Assembly: GCF_020520425.1 (NCBI RefSeq) | Contig: NC_079487.1 | Span: forward strand, 86,495,141 to 86,559,140 | DNA length: 64,000 nt | Reading direction: 5' to 3' | Source of the DNA: Spinacia oleracea | Taxonomy: Eukaryota; Streptophyta; Magnoliopsida; Caryophyllales; Amaranthaceae | Shown here: positions 22,380-33,460 of the stretch, piece by piece | Numbering within the stretch: the first letter of the stretch is position 1 | Layout: each line of letters begins with the position of its first letter | Notes under the pieces: generated by a model | Database searches by the model: none | The model's input: only the letters and a program-made list of their open reading frames with translations | What the model was told of the DNA's origin: nothing | Position numbers and translations under genes: made by a program

Positions 22380-23050
22380 GTGTTACCCTTAAGAGGTGTT
22401 GTATAATGCGGGCATGCGACGACGAGCAAGGGAGCTCGTCGCCCGTGCGGCACGAATGCAATGAGCAAGGGCGTAGTGCACGAGCACAAGGCAGCAGCCC
22501 TGCCTTGTGTCGTGTGCCACGAGCAATGAACGAATGGGCATGGGCGAAGAGCGAGCCAAGGCAGTCGCGTGTAGGCAGCAAGCGAGCTGCGCCACAACGC
22601 GCGCTGCCTCGCACAAGAGCGCGCAGCCTCGCGCGCAGCGAGCGCAAGCTCGCGTGCCACGAGCGCTGCGCCCAGCATTACTCGCGCGCACAGCGCGCGA
22701 TGTCGCGCCCCAGCGAGCGATGGCTCGCGCGCACAGCGAGCGATGTCGCGCGCCCAGCGAGCGATGTCGCGCGCCCAGCGAGCGATGGCTCGCGCGCCCA
22801 GCGAGCGATGGCTCGCGCGCCCAGCGAGCGATGGCTCGCGCGCCCAGCGAGCGATGTCGCGCGCGCGCACTGCGAGCGATAGCTCGCGTGCGATGAGCGC
22901 TGGCGCGCGCAGCGAGCATCAGTGCGTGCGGAGGCTTGCGATAGGGAAGCAGCAGCTATGCGACGAGCGCATGGGCTGCGCGCACATGGCCAGCAATGGC
23001 TGTGTGCGTACGGCCCATGGGCGTGCAACGCGTAGGGTGTTTGCGTTACG
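22380..23050 (+). repeat. GC-rich minisatellite block in the Copia-1 leader
   Basis: An abrupt GC-rich island within AT-rich leader DNA. From about 22690 to 22870 it is built of 21-23 bp units like GCGAGCGATGGCTCGCGCG/GCGAGCGATGTCGCGCG. The units are near-palindromic and lack stop codons, so long Ala/Arg-rich frames open on both strands; I do not regard these as genes. The same block is at 37010-37625 in Copia-2. Confidence 0.85.
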
Positions 23051-24484
23051 ATTAGATCGTTTTGAATGTTTAATTTGAAAATTTCAGTTCACGTAATTTT
23101 AATTGATTTTAAAATTAATAATTTGAATTATTTTCTTGGATTTTAATTTTGAATATTATAATTATAATAAATGTTATTTATTCTAATTATTTTACTAAAA
23201 TTAAAATCATGAATTAATTTAAATACGACTGAAATTAAATTAAATTTTTGGATTCAATTATAAATTGATATGAGCTTTAAATTTTAATTAAATTTGTATG
23301 TTTCCGGTTGGACTAGAAATACATTTTTATGTTTAAAATTGGTAAAGCATATGAATTTATTGGTTTAAGTGGGAGCGCTTTTTAGTCATAAACTCTTGAT
23401 TAGGTCTACAAATCCTTAAGGTTAAAACAACTTGATTAGAATTAATAAGGACTGAATAATTGGTAGATTATTGGTGCCCTTGATTAATTGCTGCAAATGT
23501 TTACGTGATGCATAATGTGTTTTACTAACCAGCTAAGTGGGCCATTCATGATAATGAATGGGTGAATGGTATATATTGTATATGTGCTGTTTTGCAGGTT
23601 ATGAAGTGACTAGTATGGCCCAAATAGGATAGAAAATATGGTCTGCGTACCATTAATTTGAATGTAATTGGTCTAAAGTACCAAAGTTATTTTTCAATTC
23701 AAATATGGTCTGCGAACCATCAAATAGTTGTAATTAGTTATAGCTTATCCTATTTGAAGAAAATGGTGCCTCCCACGGAGATTTTCAAGACGGACTTTGA
23801 AGTCAAAGCTTCAAGATGAAGTCGGGCCATACTAGATCACAAATATCTTATGCATGTTTTAAGTTATTTATTGCTTTAAATATGTCTTAAAATGCATGAG
23901 ATCAAAAGCTTGATTATGTTGCATGATTAAGGATTTTAGTTCACTTAAAATCTAACCAACATAGTAAGAGCCTTAAGTTCCAAACTTAAAAATTGAGTTA
24001 AAAGGTGCCATGCCAAAATATACACTTGCTTGGATATCCTTTACATCAATCTAGTAATAGTTTTCGCTCAGCGAGGTGTTACTTATTGGTCCTAAAGGGG
24101 CAAGGTACACAAATAATTGTGAGTACATGTTAGTTTTGGTGAAACTCAACGATATAAGTAAGGAGTCCTTTTATGTCGTGGCAAATTCGATAGGTTTACC
24201 TAATAAGTTCTTAGACGTACCTATCAACCAAGAATAGTTTCTAGACTATTAGCAAAAGGCTTTTGCTTACCTAAGATGTTCTAGGATTAAGTCGACAAAC
24301 TGTGCTTAGTTCTTCAATGATTTTAGGATCTTGGAATCATTTTATTCACACCTGCCGGAACACATAATTTGAATAAAATGCTTAATAAACATTGAATTAT
24401 GCATGAATGCTAGAATTTAAGTTTATTAAGAGAAACTGTGAATGGTTATTTATTTGTTTATTCTTTTCAATTGTAGTTTTTAAT

Positions 24485-27400
24485 ATGGCAAACAACAATT
24501 CATTCAACATTCGATCAATTCTCGAAAAGGAGAAGTTGAACGGGAAAAACTTCCTTGACTGGCAAAGGAACTTGCAAATAGTTCTTATGCAGGAAGAAAA
24601 GGAGTATGTCCTAGATGAGGCGATGCCCGAAGCTCCAGGCGACGGGGTCACTCAGGCAGCCCTCAATCGTTGGATTGATGCCAACAAGGATGTGAAATGT
24701 CTAATGCTCGCCACCATGAGTGCGGATCTGCAGAAAACGTTCATCAACTCAGATGCTTACACAATCATCAGTGAGTTGAAGAACATGTTCCAAGATCTGG
24801 CTCGAGTCGAAAGATTCGAGACTCATAGGCAAATTCTTGAGACCAAGCTTAAGAAAGGCGAGCCCGTAAGTCCACATGTTCTCAAAATGATTGGACTCAT
24901 TGAGAATATGAGTCGGCTGGATCAGCAATTTTCTCAGGAAATGGCTATAGACACCATCCTCCATTCTCTTCATAGCGGGTATGATCAGTTCAAACTGAAC
25001 TACAGTATGAATAGTCTGGACAAAACGCTCACTGAGCTTCACGGTATGCTGAAGACCGCTGAAAAGACGCTCAAAAGTGATAAGCAGGATGTGCTTATGG
25101 TGCGTGGGGGCAAGTTCAAGAAATCTGGAAAGAAGAGGAATGCTAAGAAAGGTGGCAACAAGGCCAGCCCAACTAAGCAAACTGGCGCCAAATCTGCAAA
25201 GAGGAAGGTCAGTCAACCCACTTCTGAATCCGAATGCTTCTACTGCAAGAAGAAGGGGCATTGGAAGAGAGATTGCTTGAAGCTAAAGGAAGATCAGAAG
25301 AACGGAACAGTCGTTCCATCTTCAGGTATTTTCGTTATAGACTGTATACTTGCTAATTCAACTTCTTGGGTATTAGATACAGGTTGTGGCTCACACTTAT
25401 GTTCCAATCCACAGGGACTAAGAAGAAGTAGAAAGTTAAGCAAGGGTGAAGTCGACCTACGAGTGGGAAATGGAGCACGGATTGCTGCATTAGCCGTAGG
25501 AACTTACTATTTGTCGTTGCCCTCCGGGCTAGTTTTGGAACTGGAAGAATGTTTCCATGTTCCAAGTCTTACTAAAAACATCATTTCAGTTTCTTGCTTA
25601 GATGCTAAGGGATTTTCCTTTTTAATAAAAGACAATAGTTGTTCGTTTTATTTTAAAGAGATGTTTTATGGATCTGCTAGATTAGTCAATGGACTTTATT
25701 TATTAGATCACGACAAACAAGTATATAACATAAATACCAAAAAGGCCAAAAAGGATGATTCAGATCTCACCTATCTGTGGCATTGTCGATTAGGCCATAT
25801 AAACTTGAAACGCTTAGAAAGACTTCAAAGGGAAGGAATTCTAGAACCATTTGACTTAGAGGATTATGGTAAATGCGAATCATGTTTACTTGGCAAAATG
25901 ACAAAGCAACCTTTCTCTAAAGTTGGAGAAAGAGCAAATGAACTATTGGGTTTAATCCATACAGATGTATGTGGACCAATGAGTACAAATGCTAGAGGTG
26001 GTTTCAGCTACTTTATCACTTTCACTGATGACTTCAGTAGGTATGGTTATGTCTACCTAATGAAGCATAAGTCTGAATCCTTTGACAAATTCAAGGAATT
26101 TCAGAGTGAAGTAGAGAATCAATTAGGCAAGAAGATCAAGGCACTGCGGTCTGATAGAGGCGGTGAATATCTGAGCTATGAATTTGATGACCATCTGAAA
26201 GAATGTGGAATTCTATCAGAATTGACTCCTCCTGGAACACCACAATGGAACGGTGTGTCAGAACGGAGGAACAGAACCTTGCTAGACATGGTCAGGTCAA
26301 TGATGGGTCAGGCCGAACTTCCATTAGAATTTTGGGGACATGCACTAAATACAGCTGCACTCACTATAAATAGAGCTCCGTCTAAAGCTGTCGAAAAGAC
26401 TCCATACGAATTATGGTTTGGAAAGCCTCCAAATGTGTCTTTTCTTAAGATTTGGGGATGTGAAGTATACGTCAAACGATTAATTTCAGACAAACTTCAT
26501 CCAAAATCTGACAAATGTATCCTTGTGGGCTATCCAAAGGAAACAAAGGGGTATTACTTCTACAATACATCTGAGAACAAAGTGTTTGTTGCTCGAGATG
26601 GTGTCTTTTTGGAGAAGGATCACATTTCCAAAATGACAAGTGGGAGAAAAGTAGACCTCGAAGAAATTCGAGTCGAACAACAAACTCTAGAGAATGCTCA
26701 AGATGACATTCAGGATGAAACTCATAGATCTTTAGAAGAATCTGGTGAGAATCATGGTCAATCTAGAAATGTTACCCCGCGTAGATCGCAAAGATATAGA
26801 TCTCAACCGGAAAGGTACTTAGGTATTTTGACGAACGAGAGCTATGACGTTCTATTACTTGAAAGTGATGAACCTGCGAATTACAAGCAAGCTATGACGA
26901 GCCCTAGCTCCAAGCAATGGCAAGAAGCCATGCAATCTGAATTAGACTCCATGTCTGAAAACCAAGTATGGGATTTGGTCGATTTGCCAGATGGCTACCA
27001 AGCCATTGGAAGCAAATGGGTTTTCAAACTGAAAAAGGACAAGGATGGGAAACTTGAAGTTTTCAAAGCTAGATTGGTTGCAAAAGGTTACAGACAAGTC
27101 CACGGTGTGGATTACGATGAAACCTTTTCACCAGTTGCAATGCTAAAGTCTATTCGAATAATGTTAGCAATCGCTGCATATTACGATTACGAAATATGGC
27201 AGATGGATGTCAAAACTGCTTTCTTAAACGGCGTTTTAACAGAAACTGTGTTTATGACACAGCCCGAAGGTTTTGAGGATCCAAAGAATGCTAAAAAGGT
27301 ATGCAAGCTAAAGAAGTCAATCTACGGATTGAAGCAGGCATCCAGGAGCTGGAATATACGTTTTGATGAAGCAGTCAGTGACTTTGGTTTCATCAAGAAC

Positions 27401-28450
27401 GCGGACGAATCTTGTGTATACAAGAAGGTCAGTGGGAGCAAAATTGCTTTCCTAGTATTATATGTCGACGACATATTGCTTATCGGAAATGACATTCCTA
27501 TGTTGAACTCTGTCAAGATTTGGCTTGGGAAATGTTTTTCGATGAAGGATCTAGGAGAAGCACAGTACATATTGGGCATCAAGATTTACAGAGATAGATC
27601 TAAAAAGATGATTGGACTTAGTCAAAGCACTTATATCAATAAGGTGCTTGATAGGTTCAAGATGGCGGACTCCAAGCGAGGCTACCTACCCATGTCTCAT
27701 GGAATGACTCTAAGCAAGACTCAGTGCCCAAAAACACTTGATGAGCGTAGACGAATGAATGGGATTCCATATGCATCATTGATTGGTTCAATAATGTATG
27801 CTATGATATGTACACGCCCGGATGTTGCGTACGCACTCAGTGCTACGAGCAGATACCAGTCAGACCCAGGAGAGGCGCATTGGACTGCTGCCAAGAACAT
27901 TCTGAAGTACCTGAAAAGGCACAAAGATGACTTCCTGGTCTATGGTGGAGATGATGAATTAATTGTTAAAGGCTATACGGACGCAAGTTTCCAAACCGAC
28001 AAAGATGATTTCAGATCACAGTCTGGGTTTGTCTTCTGCCTCAACGGAGGAGCAGTAAGCTGGAAAAGTGCTAAGCAAAGCACCATTGCGGATTCTACAA
28101 CTGAAGCGGAGTACATTGCTGCACATGAAGCAGCAAAGGAAGCTATATGGCTAAGGAAGTTCATAGGAGAACTAGGTGTAGTCCCCTCCATTAAAGGACC
28201 AATAGCCCTGTATTGTGATAATAACGGAGCTATTGCACAGGCAAAAGAGCCTAGACACCACCAGAGAGTCAAGCATGTACTTCGTAGATTTCACCTTCTA
28301 CGAGAGTTCGTTGAAAGAAAAGAAGTCGAGATAAGCAAAATTGGAACTGATGACAACATATCAGATCCATTAACTAAACCTCTGCCGCAGGCGAAGCACA
28401 ACTCGCACACTGCAGCTATGGGAATCAAGCATATTGGAGAATGGCTTTGA
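24485..28450 (+). CDS. Copia Gag-Pol polyprotein, apparently intact (Copia-1)
   Basis: One 1321-residue frame. The capsid-like Gag region (UBN2/DUF4219-like) is followed by a zinc knuckle CX2CX4HX4C at 251-264, aspartic protease D298-T-G and the integrase HHCC zinc finger from H433. The integrase core has D494, D557 and E593 (D-D-35-E). Reverse transcriptase has D908 in QMDVKTAF and Y993-V-D-D. RNase H has D1166 in GYTDASF, then TEAEY and the YCDN and SDPLTK motifs. All key residues are present in Copia order (integrase before reverse transcriptase). I start at the ATG of 24485, before ANNNSFNIRS. An in-frame ATG at 24407 would add 26 hydrophobic residues atypical of Gag. Confidence 0.95.
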   Translation: MANNNSFNIRSILEKEKLNGKNFLDWQRNLQIVLMQEEKEYVLDEAMPEAPGDGVTQAALNRWIDANKDVKCLMLATMSADLQKTFINSDAYTIISELKNMFQDLARVERFETHRQILETKLKKGEPVSPHVLKMIGLIENMSRLDQQFSQEMAIDTILHSLHSGYDQFKLNYSMNSLDKTLTELHGMLKTAEKTLKSDKQDVLMVRGGKFKKSGKKRNAKKGGNKASPTKQTGAKSAKRKVSQPTSESECFYCKKKGHWKRDCLKLKEDQKNGTVVPSSGIFVIDCILANSTSWVLDTGCGSHLCSNPQGLRRSRKLSKGEVDLRVGNGARIAALAVGTYYLSLPSGLVLELEECFHVPSLTKNIISVSCLDAKGFSFLIKDNSCSFYFKEMFYGSARLVNGLYLLDHDKQVYNINTKKAKKDDSDLTYLWHCRLGHINLKRLERLQREGILEPFDLEDYGKCESCLLGKMTKQPFSKVGERANELLGLIHTDVCGPMSTNARGGFSYFITFTDDFSRYGYVYLMKHKSESFDKFKEFQSEVENQLGKKIKALRSDRGGEYLSYEFDDHLKECGILSELTPPGTPQWNGVSERRNRTLLDMVRSMMGQAELPLEFWGHALNTAALTINRAPSKAVEKTPYELWFGKPPNVSFLKIWGCEVYVKRLISDKLHPKSDKCILVGYPKETKGYYFYNTSENKVFVARDGVFLEKDHISKMTSGRKVDLEEIRVEQQTLENAQDDIQDETHRSLEESGENHGQSRNVTPRRSQRYRSQPERYLGILTNESYDVLLLESDEPANYKQAMTSPSSKQWQEAMQSELDSMSENQVWDLVDLPDGYQAIGSKWVFKLKKDKDGKLEVFKARLVAKGYRQVHGVDYDETFSPVAMLKSIRIMLAIAAYYDYEIWQMDVKTAFLNGVLTETVFMTQPEGFEDPKNAKKVCKLKKSIYGLKQASRSWNIRFDEAVSDFGFIKNADESCVYKKVSGSKIAFLVLYVDDILLIGNDIPMLNSVKIWLGKCFSMKDLGEAQYILGIKIYRDRSKKMIGLSQSTYINKVLDRFKMADSKRGYLPMSHGMTLSKTQCPKTLDERRRMNGIPYASLIGSIMYAMICTRPDVAYALSATSRYQSDPGEAHWTAAKNILKYLKRHKDDFLVYGGDDELIVKGYTDASFQTDKDDFRSQSGFVFCLNGGAVSWKSAKQSTIADSTTEAEYIAAHEAAKEAIWLRKFIGELGVVPSIKGPIALYCDNNGAIAQAKEPRHHQRVKHVLRRFHLLREFVERKEVEISKIGTDDNISDPLTKPLPQAKHNSHTAAMGIKHIGEWL

Positions 28451-29304
28451 TGTCTCTGTTTAATGTTTTTAAAGTTTTAGAGTTTAAATCTTTGTAAAAC
28501 ATTATTGGTTAATCATTCACAATAAATGAAAGGAATTCATTTTTCCATTTAATTTGTGGTTTATTAAATGATGAGTCCCTTCAACTTGACGATATATTCA
28601 AGATAGACTGTCAGGACCAGTCCTGTGACTAAGAAATGTCTATCAAGTGAACTTGAATGTCAAAGGTTGAAAATGGTCCCTAATCGGAGTTTTCTATAAA
28701 ATTGGACGCATAGAAAACGTTAGACGATTAGAATGCAAGATGACTAGTAGTTCTGTTTCTTAAACTATGTGGACATGGCAATGTCATAATCATTTGCATA
28801 GATACTTACTTTGGGAAGACTAGTATCGGACAAGACCTATGAAACTTTACTGTAAGAGATGAAAGTCTGTCATAAGTAAATTTCATTAAATTATTAGACA
28901 CTAAATCCTCAATACCTGAGTGATTTGAGATTACTTGTTTGAGAACTGGTTGCTTTGACGTTGACCAACCGTCGCACCGTAAAAGGAGGCTATAAAGGCA
29001 ACGCTCAGGTAATCACCTATCAAACGAAGTCTAATCTCAAGATCGCAAGATTGGGATTGTCCTCCCATAAATCGGGATGAGATGCTTAAAAGTTGTACAA
29101 GGCCACTCGGAGAGCTAGAAACTGTGAAATGCATGGCCGTGCTCGGATGAATCATAGGCTATGATTATCTGTTTATTTGATCAGTTGAACTCTGAAACCG
29201 AGGAACACCTCTGGACATAATAAGGATGACAACTCTTACCTTATGTTCAAGAGCAAGCATCGAGCGACAAAGGAATTAGGAAATGCACACTTGTCCATAA
29301 GGAC
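28451..29304 (+). other. Long 3' spacer of Copia-1
   Basis: About 0.86 kb between the pol stop and the polypurine tract. No sense frame of note; a 74-codon antisense frame (28931-29155) is kept in Copia-2, but the elements are too similar for that to mean selection. Likely 3' untranslated RNA. Confidence 0.5.
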
Positions 29305-29315
29305 AAGTGGGAGAC
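29305..29315 (+). promoter_or_regulatory. Polypurine tract of Copia-1
   Basis: AAGTGGGAGAC directly before the 3' LTR, the expected place for plus-strand priming. Confidence 0.75.
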
Positions 29316-30694
29316 TGAAGGAAATAATGCCCTTGGTCCAAGTATGCATTCTATGTTAAGTCTAATAAATGCGGTTCAGTATTAATTAACAAGTTAATAA
29401 TTCAGTGAGATCAAGTGAGCTGAATGCCTAGCTAGAGGCCGCTTCAGTTCAAGTGGAATTATTGATATTAATCCACAGCTTACTCTTGACTGAACCCGTA
29501 GGGTCACACAAATAGTACGTAAACGGATCAAGTATTTAATGGCATTAAATACTCCATCTATGAATATTCGGAACCGACGGATCTTGGTTTCAATGGGAGC
29601 TAAGATCGTCACAGGCAAGAAATGAATACTCCGGAAACGATGATATTGCCGGAAACGGAAATATGGATCGTATCGGAAATATGAATATTATCCAAGTCGT
29701 AGATGTTGCCGGAAACGGAAACATGGTACGTATCGGAAAATATTATTGGAAATGGAAATATTACCAGAATCGGAAATATTGCCGGAAACGGAAATATTGT
29801 CAGAATCGGAAATATTACCGGAATCGGAAAATAATTCCGGAAACGGAAATATTAAATATTTGTTCGAAACGGAAATTAATTCCGGAATCGGAAATATTAA
29901 ATATTGTTCGTATCGGAAATAAATTCCGGAACTGGAAATTTAATCGGAAGCGTATCGTACGAATTAGCATCGGACGAGGCCTGCCGGACGAAGGCCCAGC
30001 ACGAAGCCGGGGACATCGCCCAGCAAGCACGCACGCCACAAGCCCAGCCAAGGCAGCGCCCAGGCCTACCACAAGGCAGGCCCAGCGCGCGCCAAGGCCA
30101 CGGATGCGTGGGCCGCGCTGCGTGGGCTGCTGCTCGCACGCGCATGGGCAGCCCTTGTGGCTGCCGTGTGTGTGTGAGTTTGTGCTCATGCGTGATTCCT
30201 AAATCTACAAGAGTCAGTGTATGATTAAATTTCTATTCCTAATTGGATAAATTAATTAAATAGAATTCATGTAGGATTCTAATTTCAATTAATTCGTATC
30301 CTACTAGGATTACGATTCCTTTTCCATAACTCTATAAATAAAGGCCTAGGGGTCATAATTTATACACAAGTTTTAAGTATTCAAAACTAAGATTTTTAAG
30401 CAGAAAAATCAGCCAATATTCTTGCCTACCTAACCGAAAATATTAGAACCTTAAGGGCGATTCTAGTTGGTCAATCTTAAGGCGGATCCGGACGTGCTGT
30501 GGACTATCTACGGAGGGACGACACTTGGAGTCCTAAAGACTTGTTCTTGTTCGGTTCGGGCGCAGCTAGGGAAGGCACGCAACAAAGAGTATGCATCTAA
30601 ACTATGCTAAATGATTATGTGTAAATAATATGTTTCCTGGCTTTATGGTTTTTCCGCATGATTTATGAACTGTCATATGAATCATAACCTAACA
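29316..30694 (+). repeat. 3' LTR of Copia-1
   Basis: Same ends and length as the 5' LTR; followed by the CTTTT target duplication. Confidence 0.95.
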
Positions 30695-30747
30695 CTTTTA
30701 GTTCCATTGAGGCAAATTTAACTGTTTCTTGTTTGTTTTCTTTGTTT

Positions 30748-30843
30748 ATGCCCAGGTCCAATCGAATAGGTGAATTGGTCCCTCCAAACCCCGATCTAGA
30801 GAAGACCGTCATGCAAATCAAAAAGCAATCAAAAAGGAAGTAA
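30748..30843 (+). pseudogene. N-terminal gag stub of the Athila-like element
   Basis: ATG-started frame of 31 codons (includes IGELVPPNPDLEKT) ending at TAA 30841-30843. Its position after the Athila-like leader, and the gag matches that follow at 52.4 and 54.4 kb, suggest the gag start. It is broken by the stop and then by the insertion at 30878. Confidence 0.5.
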
Positions 30844-30877
30844 TCAAGGGCTTTAAATTCTAAAATTGCATCGAGTG

Positions 30878-32338
30878 TGTGAGGGGGTCGAAAAAGCGCG
30901 AGGCTAATGCGTGACCTCGTCCCTCGTGGGTGTGACGATTCTTTTTATTCAATCAAGTGTAATTGGATTTCCTGTGAGTATACACCCAATTGACTAGTAA
31001 TATAGGAGTCGCCATTCAGTTTTTAACGACAATGAGAAAAACTGACAAAACCCGGTTATCGTGACATAAAGGGAGTGCAATTATGTTTGACCACGACGGC
31101 CGTAGGTTCCCTTGTGATCCCTGGTGTGGGGATCTCTCAATATACACCCGCAAGGTAGAGATTGAGGGTTCGGGGGACTGTAACTACCGAGAGGAGTACT
31201 TCGCTCGTCGATAACTCCAGAGGCAGGATATCCTTACTAGCTCAGCATAAATAATTGAAGGGACATGCGTTAACTATTAAACTAATCTTAGTTGATTTTA
31301 GCAATATGCAACATATAATACTAATTCGATCGTGATTATCTGATTTAAATAGCATTAAGGGACCTAGCATAATAATCCGATTTCCCAAAAATATTATATT
31401 TGTTAGGCGTGATAGAACAATCAGATTAGGTTAGTTTAACAGTTCATAAAAAGGGCGAGGAAAGCAGTTAAATCATCGAAAAGGGACACATTACGACGTA
31501 CCCTTGAGAGGTGCGTCACGGTTCTCAGAAAACTAACCACTTTGACTTTGCTATTTCTCCTTTTTATTTAACGAATCTCAATTATGGGACAGGATACTCT
31601 CTGTTCGATTTATGGATCGATTGCGACGGAACGCGTGAACAATTTCGCAGCGAGAGGCTTAGGCTAAGGGTTGGAGTCAATACTCAGAATATAATTGTGT
31701 GTTGTTGTGTCCTTTTCACGTCGAATTTAGGGGCCTATTTATAGGGAAGAGTTCGTGGAAAGATAGAATTGCAGAGTTCTAATCCACAAAGAATTAGGAA
31801 AAAACACGTACCCAGGTATTTTCAGCGCCCAGGCCTGGGCGCCGGAGATTTCGGCGCCCAGAGCCAGGCGTTGAAAATAGGGTCTGGGCTGTTTTCTTTA
31901 GTCAGATTCGGATTCCTGAAATCCGTAGAGTTTGAGATTATTTCGAATCTTTTAGCGCGTATCAATTTTGTGACGGAATGCATCCGGGCCCGTTACGAAC
32001 TCTAGGCTCGTTAGGATTTCAATTAATACGTAACTCTTATTTCCGAATCATATTAGGAATAGGATTCTCGCAGTTTTCTATCTCATTTAGGATTTATGTT
32101 GGAATGCAACACCTAATTCTGACAGGTTTCTATCTTTTATGATTTTCCACTTTTAGAAGCTACCTTTTACGGCAGTTACTATTTTTAGCATGTTTCCATA
32201 AATAGCAGGTTTCGGGTGAAATGAAATGGGGAATCGAGATGCGTTTATTTTATAGGAGATGCGTTGTCAAGTGGAGATTTATGTTTTCATCATCGAACCC
32301 TTCCCTTGCGGGAATGGGGACAAAAGTAGGTGTCTACA
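30878..32338 (-). repeat. Left LTR (3' LTR) of the Tat/Ogre-like element
   Basis: Plus strand starts TGTGAGGGGGTCG and ends GGTGTCTACA. By eye about 14 differences from the right LTR in 1461 bp. Confidence 0.92.
31823..31893. repeat. Double-hairpin module in the left LTR
   Basis: CAGCGCCCAGGCCTGGGCG followed 12 bases on by CGGCGCCCAG...CAGGCGTTGAAA and a TCTGGGCTG tail. First of six in the element. Confidence 0.75.
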
Positions 32339-32353
32339 GTTAGCCCCCACTTT
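32339..32353 (-). promoter_or_regulatory. Polypurine tract of the Tat/Ogre-like element
   Basis: Minus strand AAAGTGGGGGCTAAC immediately before the 3' LTR start. Confidence 0.7.
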
Positions 32354-32730
32354 AACTGAGTCTTGGAGTAAGACGATGGTCAAAGTATTATACGGAGTGC
32401 GTCACACAAGCCATGGTGTATGTGACCTGTTTTGCGAGGGTCTCACGAGCCCCTGAGTGATAACATTTGACTTAAGGGTCATCACTTGAAGTGTCGACAT
32501 ATCCCTCACGTGTCATTGGGATTTGTCAACTCATAGTATAGAAACTTCCTCACTTTGTCATTGGAAGAATCTAAAGGTGCGTAGAAACTCCCTCACTTTT
32601 TCATTGGGAGTAGCTACAGAGTTTTTCGAAATCAAAGCTATAAATTGTAATTGGGCCTGTCCAAGCCCAATCACGAGGTAAAACGTTTTTAAAGATTCTC
32701 ATTTTCAGGGCTAGCTAAACGAGAAAACCC

Positions 32731-32812
32731 CCTTGTTTTTATAGGACGTAAAACGAAGGAAAATCCAGCACCCTTGTTTTTATAGGACGTAAAACGAAGG
32801 AAAATCCAGCAA
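32731..32812. repeat. Tandem duplication of 41 bp
   Basis: CCCTTGTTTTTATAGGACG...AAATCCAGCA occurs twice head to tail. Confidence 0.9.
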
Positions 32813-32832
32813 AAGTTATCGCTGCAGCGACT

Positions 32833-33460
32833 AAGGACCTGCGCGGTTAGTGACGCAGACCCCGCCAGCTGAAGATGGCGAGCCTGTCCGCTGAGGGTGG
32901 ACGCCCCGTCCGATAGAAGTGGACGAATCTGTTTTGATGTTTTGAAAATAAGGACCTACGCGGTTTGTGACGTAGACCCCGCCGGCTGAAGATGGCGAAC
33001 CTGTCCGCTAAGGGTGGACACCCCGTCCGATAGAAGTGGACGAATCTATTTTGAAATTTGTTTGTGCTTTTTGAAAATAAGGACCTACGCGGTTTATGAC
33101 GTAGACCCTGCCGGCTAAAGATGGCGAGCCTGTCCGCTAAGGGTGGACACCCCGTCCGATAGAAGTGGACGAGTCTGTTTTGAAGTTCGTTTTGTTTTTT
33201 TTTTTTGAAAATAAGGACCTACGCGGTTTGTGACGTAGACCCCGCCGGCTGAAGATGGCGAGCCTGTTTCGAATTTGAAGACTTTATTTTTCGAAAACTG
33301 AGGACCTGCGCGGCTAGTGACGCAGACCCCGCCCGCTGAAGGTGGGCGAGCCCTGTCCGCTAAGGGTGGATGCCCCGCTCGCTGGAGGTGAGCGAACCTG
33401 AATTCGTCTTTTCGATTTGGGATTTGCGTGTCGCGATCTTGCCCGATTGAGGTGGACAAG
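32833..33460. repeat. Five-unit minisatellite in the 3' untranslated region of the Tat/Ogre-like element
   Basis: Units begin AAGGACCTRCGCGG at about 32833, 32950, 33079, 33212 and 33299, with spacing 117, 129, 133 and 87 bp. Each contains GACGYAGACCCCGCC and, in most, GTCCGATAGAAGTGGACGA. The array lies near the 3' LTR, where Ogre-type elements are known to carry variable tandem arrays. It is not a CRISPR: units are contiguous, with no unique spacers. Confidence 0.9.

Larger units (their letters stand above)
20278..30694 (+). mobile_element. Intact Copia retrotransposon, Copia-1 (10.4 kb)
   Basis: Two 1379-bp LTRs, a perfect 5-bp duplication CTTTT (20273-20277, 30695-30699), a primer-binding site, one unbroken gag-pol frame and a polypurine tract. 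By eye the LTRs differ at two positions only (near 20415 and 20799), so insertion is recent. It sits in the leader of the Athila-like relic. The leader (2.8 kb) and the spacer after pol (0.87 kb) are both long for Copia. It belongs to the same family as the element at 34790. Confidence 0.95.

Noticed and set aside
22274..23078. Long overlapping open frames (up to about 200 codons) on both strands, repeated at 36905-37651
   Set aside because: They arise from a stop-free GC-rich minisatellite, translate to Ala/Arg/Ser repeats in all frames and have no domain. They are annotated as a repeat block.
24407..24484. Upstream in-frame ATG extension of the Copia-1 polyprotein (also 39093-39185 in Copia-2)
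   Set aside because: It would add a hydrophobic stretch not found in Copia Gag. The ATG before ANNNSFNIRS is the natural Gag start.
24485..28450. Integrated virus (pararetrovirus) origin for the reverse transcriptase frames
   Set aside because: Domain order (integrase before reverse transcriptase), LTRs and 5-bp duplications are those of Copia retrotransposons. No movement or coat protein is present.
32833..33460. CRISPR-like array
   Set aside because: The genome is a plant nuclear one and the units are contiguous long repeats without spacers. It is a minisatellite of a retroelement.
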